DNA of 7,817 bases from Bacillus sp. (in: firmicutes). GTDB lineage: Bacteria > Bacillota > Bacilli > Bacillales > Cytobacillaceae. A model generated the notes under the pieces. That model saw nothing but the letters and a program-made list of their open reading frames with translations, was not told where the DNA came from and searched no databases. Position numbers and translations under genes: made by a program. Below are positions 1-4,264 of this stretch, piece after piece (positions within the stretch are counted from its first letter, which is position 1; each line of letters starts with the position of its first letter). The stretch covers positions 700-8,516 of the forward strand of contig DMSR01000138.1 of NCBI GenBank assembly GCA_003457145.1. Reading direction: 5' to 3'.

Positions 1-135
1 CCGTTTTTTGAGCTCAGCAGGTTTTTCTGCCACTTCGAACCCCAAAATGTCTGCAAAAAATTCCTTTGCACGGCCCTCAGAGTCCTTTGTAGCAGCAAGC
101 TGTACATGATCAATCGCTTTGAATGTGAATGACAT
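1..135 (-). CDS. VOC (glyoxalase-fold) family protein, N-terminal part
   Basis: The visible 45 codons begin MSFTFKAIDHVQLAATKD and continue with a segment containing AKEFFADILGFEV. This is the typical first beta-alpha unit of a vicinal-oxygen-chelate domain. The His of the I-D-H-V-Q-L strand (residue 10) is where these proteins place the first metal ligand, and the helix ending F-F-A-D-I-L-G-F is a hallmark of the fold. The start is supported by a GGAGGGAA ribosome binding site at 141-148, about 5 nt upstream of the ATG. The gene is cut by the left edge of the window, so the remaining metal ligands and the substrate cannot be judged. It could be a glyoxalase, a dioxygenase relative, a resistance protein or an uncharacterised VOC member. 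It is transcribed divergently from the ABC importer operon, and a poor minus-strand -10 (TATATT, 177-182) lies upstream. Confidence 0.8.
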   Translation of the reverse strand, partial: MSFTFKAIDHVQLAATKDSEGRAKEFFADILGFEVAEKPAELKKR

Positions 136-266
136 AAATATTCCCTCCATTTCACTCCAATTTTACCTTTTTAGGAAATATAAGAAAAATACTACTTTTG
201 GAAGGAAGACTATAAGTTTTTCTTATTGCTATTCTCGTTTTACTTGAGGTAATACAAGCTAGTTTT

Positions 267-284
267 CATGCAAATAAATTATTA
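267..284 (+). promoter_or_regulatory. Weak ARG-box-like sequence (possible AhrC/ArgR site)
   Basis: The sequence beginning CATGCAAATAAATT matches roughly 11 of 18 positions of the Bacillus ARG-box consensus (CATGAATAAAAATKCAAK). It lies about 130 bp before an amino-acid importer of the arginine type, a plausible target for the arginine repressor. The match is poor and AT-rich DNA produces such hits by chance, so this is only a hint. Confidence 0.2.
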
Positions 285-299
285 AATGTTTGGTAACGT

Positions 300-315
300 T
301 TTTATCTTGATAAAA
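300..315. promoter_or_regulatory. 16-bp palindrome, candidate operator
   Basis: TTTTATCTTGATAAAA is a perfect inverted repeat with 7-bp half sites around a 2-nt centre. It sits about 95 bp before the first gene of the importer operon and overlaps a possible -35 hexamer (TTGATA, 307-312). A dimeric repressor could bind it. I cannot match it to a specific regulator. It has no T-tract geometry to suggest a terminator. Confidence 0.4.
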
Positions 316-410
316 GAGTATTTTCCAGACCAATATGCAAGGGGTTGATATGGACTAACTAAAGTACAAGGAGTTTTGAGGTGAAGTGTTAAAAAGAGGA
401 GGCAGTAAGA

Positions 411-1229
411 ATGAGAAAAAGGTTTCTTGCTATTTTAATAGTGTTTGCCACGGTGCTTGTTTCGGCATGTGGTACAAGCAAGACCGGCAGCAATGGGGTG
501 GAAGGGGAGAAAAAGGAGCTTCGGGTCGTAACGGATGCTGCTTATGCACCGTTTGAATATATGGAAGGCGATAAAATCGTTGGATTCGATATCGATTTTC
601 TTAAAGCGGTTGCAAAAGAGGCAGGCTATGAATTGAAGATTGAGCATGTTGGCTGGGATCCAATTTTTGTTGAAATTAAAAGTAAACGCGCTGATTTGGC
701 GGTTTCATCAGTCACCATCAATGATGACCGAAAACAGACCTATGATTTTTCACTGCCATATTTCCTTTCGACCAATAAGATTCTAGTTCAGGAAGACAGC
801 GATGTGAAAAATGCTTCAGATTTAAAAGGAAAAAAAGTCGCCGTCCAGAACGGAACGACTGGACAGGAAGCGATGGATAAATTGCTCGGGAAAAACAATA
901 AAGACATTAAAAAATTCGAAAACAACAACCTTGCCATTATGGAGATGCTTAGTGGCGGGGCAGATGCTGTCGTTGCCGATAACGGTGTTGTTGAGGTATA
1001 TGCAAAAAATAACCCTAACGAAAAACTGAAGGTCATAGAAGACAGTGGAAGCTTCGAAGCAGAATTCTATGGCATCTTGTTTCCGAAAGGAAGCGAGCTG
1101 AAGGCAAATTTGGATGAAGCAATCAAAGAGGTCTTTGAAAATGGAACTTATGAAAGAATCTATCAGGAATGGTTTGGCACCAAACCAGACATGGAGAAGT
1201 TGAAGGCAGAACAAGAAGCAGCGGAGTAA
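411..1229 (+). CDS. artP: Amino-acid ABC importer, substrate-binding lipoprotein (ArtP/ArtJ-like)
   Basis: This 272-residue protein captures a polar, probably basic, amino acid outside the cell and delivers it to the permease encoded next. Residues 1-19 are a lipoprotein signal ending in V-S-A, with the lipidated Cys at position 20, so it should be anchored to the outer face of the membrane. The mature part is a bacterial solute-binding family 3 (PBP II) domain. Typical motifs are the first strand TDAAYAPFEY (41-50), GFDIDFLKAVAKE (58-70), the binding-site segment SVTINDDRKQTYDFS (100-114) whose Arg107 should hold the ligand alpha-carboxylate, and AVQNGTTGQ (144-152). The start is fixed by GAGGAGG at 396-402. 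It resembles B. subtilis ArtP (YqiX) and Geobacillus ArtJ, hence the arginine-type assignment. Glutamine, histidine or cystine relatives share the same fold, so the substrate is inferred. It is the first gene of an operon of three, 105 nt before the permease. Confidence 0.9.
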   Translation: MRKRFLAILIVFATVLVSACGTSKTGSNGVEGEKKELRVVTDAAYAPFEYMEGDKIVGFDIDFLKAVAKEAGYELKIEHVGWDPIFVEIKSKRADLAVSSVTINDDRKQTYDFSLPYFLSTNKILVQEDSDVKNASDLKGKKVAVQNGTTGQEAMDKLLGKNNKDIKKFENNNLAIMEMLSGGADAVVADNGVVEVYAKNNPNEKLKVIEDSGSFEAEFYGILFPKGSELKANLDEAIKEVFENGTYERIYQEWFGTKPDMEKLKAEQEAAE

Positions 1230-1277
1230 CCGCTGAAAATACCAGCCTATGAAGATGCGTAACTCTAGGGAATAGTG

Positions 1278-1316
1278 TTGCGCTTTTCGGGGCTGACCAA
1301 GGCGCTTGCGCTTTTC
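1278..1316 (+). repeat. Probable 3' remnant of a dispersed Bacillaceae repeat, with an 11-bp direct repeat
   Basis: TTGCGCTTTTC occurs twice, at 1278-1288 and 1306-1316, 28 bp apart. The stretch between them, GGGGCTGACCAAGGCGC, followed by the second copy resembles the conserved right end of an intergenic repeat I remember as common in Bacillus-related genomes. In full copies a left arm (AGCGCC...CCCC) pairs with GGGG...GGCGCT. Here the left arm is absent. It lies in the untranslated gap between artP and artQ, and its GC-rich character contrasts with its surroundings. The recognition is from memory; the direct repeat is seen directly. Confidence 0.5.
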
Positions 1317-1321
1317 TTATT

Positions 1322-1328
1322 GGGAGGT
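1322..1328 (+). promoter_or_regulatory. Ribosome binding site that sets the permease start
   Basis: GGGAGGT ends 6 nt before the ATG at 1335. It favours that start over an in-frame GTG at 1275, which lacks a comparable site and would translate the repeat remnant into a 20-residue extension. Confidence 0.8.
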
Positions 1329-1334
1329 CAAGCT

Positions 1335-1991
1335 ATGGATTTTCGTTTTGATATTATTCTTGAATATTCTCCTTACCTGCTAAAAGGTACGCTTGTTACA
1401 ATCGGGCTTTCCCTTGCAGGGATTGCAATCGGGACAATCCTCGGTTTGTTTATCGGTCTTGGCAAAATACAGCGCCGCAAATTACTGGCTTGGCCATTCG
1501 ACTGGTATATTACCTTTTTCCGTGGTACACCTTTATTTGTGCAAATATTATTGATTCATTTTGGTGTGGTCCCGGTGCTCATCGGTCAGACAAATGGAAT
1601 CATCGCCACGATCATCGCCCTGTCATTGAATGCAGCTGCATATATTGCAGAAATTTTCCGGGCCGGCATCCAGTCGATTGATAGAGGGCAGATGGAGGCT
1701 GCACGTTCATTGGGAATGACCCATGTGGAGGCGATGAGGTATGTCATTTTGCCACAGGCCTTCAAACGGATGATTCCGCCGCTTGGCAACGAATTTATCG
1801 TCCTGATCAAGGAATCTTCGCTTGCGGCTGTTATTGCCACACCGGAAATCATGTATTGGGGAAGGTCAATGGCAGGGCAATATTATCGTGTTTGGGAGCC
1901 ATATCTTACTGCTGCAATCATTTATCTGTTATTAACGCTGTCGCTAAGCTTTTTGTTAAATCGTCTGGAAAGAGGGCTGGATACAGAATGA
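1335..1991 (+). CDS. artQ: Amino-acid ABC importer, permease (ArtQ-like)
   Basis: This 218-residue integral membrane protein forms the translocation channel of the importer. The length is normal for the HisM/GlnP/ArtQ group of polar amino-acid permeases. The N-terminal segment [15 protein letters not shown] (19-33) opens the first membrane helix, followed by the family motif [15 protein letters not shown] (59-73). The cytoplasmic EAA loop is clear: [20 protein letters not shown] (121-140), with the conserved G at 127 and the terminal LP, which docks on the ATPase. About five membrane helices can be drawn, the last near 191-208. The ATG at 1335 is preferred because of its ribosome binding site and the family length. 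The last codons overlap the ATPase start as ATGA (1988-1991), so the two are probably translationally coupled. Confidence 0.92.
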   Translation: MDFRFDIILEYSPYLLKGTLVTIGLSLAGIAIGTILGLFIGLGKIQRRKLLAWPFDWYITFFRGTPLFVQILLIHFGVVPVLIGQTNGIIATIIALSLNAAAYIAEIFRAGIQSIDRGQMEAARSLGMTHVEAMRYVILPQAFKRMIPPLGNEFIVLIKESSLAAVIATPEIMYWGRSMAGQYYRVWEPYLTAAIIYLLLTLSLSFLLNRLERGLDTE

Positions 1992-2710
1992 TAAAAGTCG
2001 CTAATTTACAGAAGACATTTGGCAAAAACAAGGTTCTGAAAGGAATAAATGTTATCGTCCAGCCCCAGGAGGTTGTCGTTGTGATTGGTCCGTCTGGATC
2101 AGGAAAGTCCACTTTTCTGCGCTGCATCAATTTGCTTGAGACAATTACGGACGGGCTTGTGCTGATCGAAGGAATGGACGTAACCGACAAAGGTACGGAC
2201 ATAAATAAAGTGCGCGAAGAAGTAGGGATGGTCTTTCAGCATTTCAACTTATTTCCGCATAAGACAGTGATTGAAAATATCATGCTGGCTCCTGTGAAGG
2301 TACGCGGAATCACTGATGATCACGCTAAGGCAAAAGGTATGGAACTATTGAAAAAGGTAGGGCTGGAGGAAAAGGCCGAAGCTTATCCTTCGTCGCTTTC
2401 AGGCGGGCAGAAACAGCGGGTGGCAATCGCCAGAGCGCTTGCGATGGAACCAAAAATCATGCTTTTTGATGAACCTACATCGGCACTGGACCCAGAAATG
2501 GTAGGTGAAGTGCTTGAGGTCATCAAGCAGCTCGCACGGGAAGGGATGACAATGGTCGTCGTGACCCATGAGATGGGATTTGCAAGGGAAGTGGGCGACC
2601 GCGTCATTTTTATGGACGGAGGATTGATTGTTGAAGAAAACACACCAAAGGAGCTGTTTGAAAACGCTCAGCATGCGCGGACGAAAGAGTTTTTGAGCAA
2701 GGTGCTGTAG
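1988..2710 (+). CDS. artR: Amino-acid ABC importer, ATP-binding protein (ArtR-like)
   Basis: This 240-residue cytoplasmic ATPase powers the importer. All nucleotide-binding elements are intact: Walker [10 protein letters not shown] (34-42), Q-loop Gln84 in [13 protein letters not shown], signature LSGGQKQR (137-144), Walker [13 protein letters not shown] (157-168) with catalytic Glu162, and switch His194 in VVVTHEM. The FQHFNLFPH and [10 protein letters not shown] segments are characteristic of the polar amino-acid (GlnQ/HisP/ArtR) class. The start at 1988 gives the usual family length. A longer in-frame reading from 1856 would lie wholly inside the permease gene in another frame and is unlikely. 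The ribosome binding site AAAGAGGG (1969-1976) lies within the permease coding region. No strong terminator follows, so some read-through toward the downstream peptidase is possible. Confidence 0.93.
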   Translation: MIKVANLQKTFGKNKVLKGINVIVQPQEVVVVIGPSGSGKSTFLRCINLLETITDGLVLIEGMDVTDKGTDINKVREEVGMVFQHFNLFPHKTVIENIMLAPVKVRGITDDHAKAKGMELLKKVGLEEKAEAYPSSLSGGQKQRVAIARALAMEPKIMLFDEPTSALDPEMVGEVLEVIKQLAREGMTMVVVTHEMGFAREVGDRVIFMDGGLIVEENTPKELFENAQHARTKEFLSKVL

Positions 2711-2759
2711 AAAGGCGGAAGATTGGCTTCTCGACATTATTTGGATAAGCACTATATTT

Positions 2760-2838
2760 AAATTTTATCATTAATGCTATTAAAATTTCTTTGTTAAAAA
2801 TAACTTTCTGAAATTTTCATGCCAGATTTCAAAATTTC
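2760..2838. repeat. Two AT-rich inverted repeats of identical geometry
   Basis: AAATTTTA (2760-2767) faces TAAAATTT (2781-2788), and GAAATTTT (2810-2817) faces AAAATTTC (2831-2838). Each pair has 8-bp arms and a 13-nt loop, and the two are exactly 50 bp apart. The four arms share an AAATTT core. As stems they are too AT-rich for a good intrinsic terminator. They could instead be clustered half sites for a regulator such as CodY (see 2802-2816), or chance in AT-rich DNA. Confidence 0.4.
2802..2816. promoter_or_regulatory. CodY-like box
   Basis: AACTTTCTGAAATTT matches 13 of 15 positions of the CodY consensus AATTTTCWGAAAATT. It lies about 70 bp before the peptidase ATG and just upstream of a possible promoter. 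CodY represses nutrient-scavenging genes when branched-chain amino acids and GTP are plentiful, which would suit a peptidase. Two-mismatch matches also occur by chance in low-GC genomes, so binding is an inference. Confidence 0.4.
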
Positions 2839-2850
2839 TCACATACATAT
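2822..2850 (+). promoter_or_regulatory. Possible sigma-E (sporulation) promoter
   Basis: CATACATAT at 2842-2850 resembles the sigma-E -10 element (CATACANT). Thirteen nt upstream, CCAGATT (2822-2828) matches five of seven positions of a TCATATT-like -35. It would place transcription start roughly 30 nt before the peptidase ATG. Enzymes of the downstream family are associated with sporulation in Bacillaceae, which makes it attractive, but the -35 is weak. Confidence 0.3.
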
Positions 2851-2874
2851 GTACAGATGCAACTTTTGAGAAAC

Positions 2875-2882
2875 AGGAGGTG
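2875..2882 (+). promoter_or_regulatory. Ribosome binding site that sets the endopeptidase start
   Basis: AGGAGGTG lies 4 nt before the ATG at 2887. An in-frame ATG at 2857 lies upstream of this site and has none of its own, so the shorter protein is the real one. Confidence 0.85.
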
Positions 2883-2886
2883 CGCT

Positions 2887-4077
2887 ATGGATATATATGT
2901 GAGAAGGGGAGATACATTATGGCATTTCAGCAATCTTTTCAATATTTCTCTCCAGCTGATCATAGATTCTAACCGCGAATTGAATCCAGATGCACTACAA
3001 GTCGGGCAAGCTGTCAAAATTCCGGGCTTTGCAGCAGTGGACTACCGCATTCGGGCAGGAGATACCTTATGGGGAATTTCACGGAGCAGGAATTTGCCGG
3101 TTGAGAGCTTATTATTGGCAAACAGGAATATCAATCCCAACGCTCTTTATGTAGGCCAAATGATCAAGGTTCCGCTAAGGATTACCTGGAGAATCGTGCA
3201 GGGGAAAAAGAATTATGACTATGCAGCTCTTACAAATGACCTGAATCGACTTAAAAACATTTATCCGTTCATCAGATTACCATCGGTGGGAAATTCAGTT
3301 TTAGGGAAAAGGATTCCCGAAGCCCTGATTGGAGACGGAGCAAAGAGGGTTCATTATAATGGCTCTTTTCATGCGAATGAATGGATTACAACTCCAATTA
3401 TCATGACTTTTCTCAATGATTATCTCCTGGCATTAACCAATCATTCTTCGATTCGAGGACTGTTGATGTCACCTTTTTACAACCAAACAACGCTCTCGAT
3501 TGTGCCAATGGTGAACCCGGATGGAGTGGACCTTGTCCTAAATGGGCCGCCTGCTGTGGAGCCATGGAATAACAGGGTGGTAGAATTGAATAATGGAAGC
3601 AGGGATTTCAGTGGATGGAAGGCGAATATCCGGGGAGTGGATTTGAATGATCAGTTCCCGGCAAAATGGGAGCTTGAAAAAGAACGTAACCCTGGGCGTC
3701 CGGGTCCGAGGGATTACGTAGGAGAGCGGCCGCTATCTGAACCAGAATCGATTGGCATGGCAGAGCTGACAAGAAGACGTGACTTTTCACGTGTCCTTGC
3801 ATTTCACACCCAGGGAGAAGTTATTTATTGGGGCTTTGAAAATCTTGAACCACCAGAATCCGAAGCTATGGTCAATGAATTTGCCAGGGTTAGCGGCTAC
3901 CAGCCAATCAAGACGATCGAAAGCTATGCAGGCTATAAAGACTGGTTCATCCAGGATTGGCGCCGGCCAGGCTTCACTGTTGAGCTTGGCTTTGGGATCA
4001 ATCCTCTGCCATTATCCCAGTTTGATGAAATATATGAAGAAGCATTGGGGATTTTTCTTGCAGGACTTTATCTTTGA
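2887..4077 (+). CDS. yqgT: Gamma-D-glutamyl-L-diamino acid endopeptidase, LysM-LysM-M14 (ENP1/YqgT-like)
   Basis: This 396-residue protein probably cleaves the bond between D-glutamate and the diamino acid in peptidoglycan stem peptides, in wall turnover, muropeptide recycling or sporulation. It has two N-terminal LysM domains: residues 2-46 (YVRRGDTLWHFSNLFNIS, ending VGQAVKIPG) and 51-97 (YRIRAGDTLWGIS, ending VGQMIKVPL). An M14 zinc-peptidase domain follows. Visible catalytic residues are the zinc motif H162-A-N-E165, the third zinc ligand His307 in AFHTQGE, and the catalytic Glu366 in FTVELGFG. The GVDLNDQFPA segment (250-259) has Asp255 where carboxypeptidases carry the Arg of DLNRNF that binds a free C-terminus, consistent with endopeptidase specificity. 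There is no signal peptide, as I recall for the Lysinibacillus sphaericus enzyme of similar length. It ends convergently with a second M14 gene. Regulation by CodY or sigma-E is suggested by upstream elements. Confidence 0.9.
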   Translation: MDIYVRRGDTLWHFSNLFNISLQLIIDSNRELNPDALQVGQAVKIPGFAAVDYRIRAGDTLWGISRSRNLPVESLLLANRNINPNALYVGQMIKVPLRITWRIVQGKKNYDYAALTNDLNRLKNIYPFIRLPSVGNSVLGKRIPEALIGDGAKRVHYNGSFHANEWITTPIIMTFLNDYLLALTNHSSIRGLLMSPFYNQTTLSIVPMVNPDGVDLVLNGPPAVEPWNNRVVELNNGSRDFSGWKANIRGVDLNDQFPAKWELEKERNPGRPGPRDYVGERPLSEPESIGMAELTRRRDFSRVLAFHTQGEVIYWGFENLEPPESEAMVNEFARVSGYQPIKTIESYAGYKDWFIQDWRRPGFTVELGFGINPLPLSQFDEIYEEALGIFLAGLYL

Positions 4078-4105
4078 TCGAGATCATCTAATAATAGGGG
4101 CTTTG

Positions 4106-4242
4106 ATGTGGGGTCAGCTATACAGCTATCAGTTAGTCCAGCGGCTGAAGGAGCTTGCACTGTTGAATACAATTGAAGCAAAAAATTACAGGCTTTTAAA
4201 AAGTATTGCTTCCATCACGAGAAAAAAGCATCGGGTCAGTAA
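4106..4242 (+). other. Possible small gene or remnant, stop lost by frameshift
   Basis: An ATG at 4106 follows AGGGG (4096-4100) with 5-nt spacing and opens a reading that looks protein-like and amphipathic: MWGQLYSYQLVQRLKELALL, then a segment containing EAKNYRLLKSIAS. In the sequence as given the frame passes through the terminator hairpin and runs to 4510 antisense to the secreted peptidase, which is implausible. One extra A in the A6 run (4222-4227) would bring the TAA at 4240-4242 into frame and give a protein of about 46 residues ending inside the terminator loop. It could be a genuine small gene with a sequencing error, a decaying one, or chance. I do not recognise the family. Confidence 0.22.
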
Positions 4243-4257
4243 GCGCCCGATGCTTTT
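4224..4257. terminator. Bidirectional intrinsic terminator between convergent peptidase genes
   Basis: AAAAGCATCGGG (4224-4235) and CCCGATGCTTTT (4246-4257) form a perfect 12-bp stem with a 10-nt loop. On the minus strand the stem is followed by a run of T from the A6 at 4222-4227, and it begins 7 nt after the secreted peptidase stop codon. On the plus strand it has a TTTT tail and serves the endopeptidase gene. Confidence 0.92.
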
Positions 4258-4264
4258 AATATGC

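Larger units (their letters stand above)
149..410. other. Divergent intergenic region upstream of the importer operon
   Basis: About 260 bp separate the VOC gene from the substrate-binding protein gene. I see no coding potential in it. It contains a 16-bp palindrome (300-315) and an ARG-box-like sequence (267-284), both listed separately. Several imperfect sigma-A hexamers occur (for example TTGATA at 307-312 with CAATAT at 331-336, an 18-nt spacer), but none is convincing enough to name as the promoter. A good ribosome binding site, GAGGAGG at 396-402, lies 8 nt before the ATG at 411. No T-box antiterminator or other known riboswitch core is recognisable. Confidence 0.6.

Noticed and set aside
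290..304. Catabolite-responsive element-like sequence TTGGTAACGTTTTTA
   Set aside because: It has mismatches at two conserved positions, including loss of the right-hand C, and no supporting context.
822..1214. A 130-codon open frame antisense to the substrate-binding protein gene
   Set aside because: It lies entirely within a well-supported gene, its Phe- and Cys-rich translation has no domain character, and no ribosome binding site was noticed.
1275..1334. Longer permease starting at GTG 1275
   Set aside because: The extension would translate the repeat remnant. The ATG at 1335 has a good ribosome binding site and gives the usual family length.
1856..1987. Longer ATPase starting at ATG 1856
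   Set aside because: The extension overlaps the permease in another frame and adds nothing ABC-like. The 1988 start gives the normal N-terminus [12 protein letters not shown].
2857..2886. Longer endopeptidase starting at ATG 2857
   Set aside because: The ribosome binding site AGGAGGTG lies downstream of it and serves the ATG at 2887.
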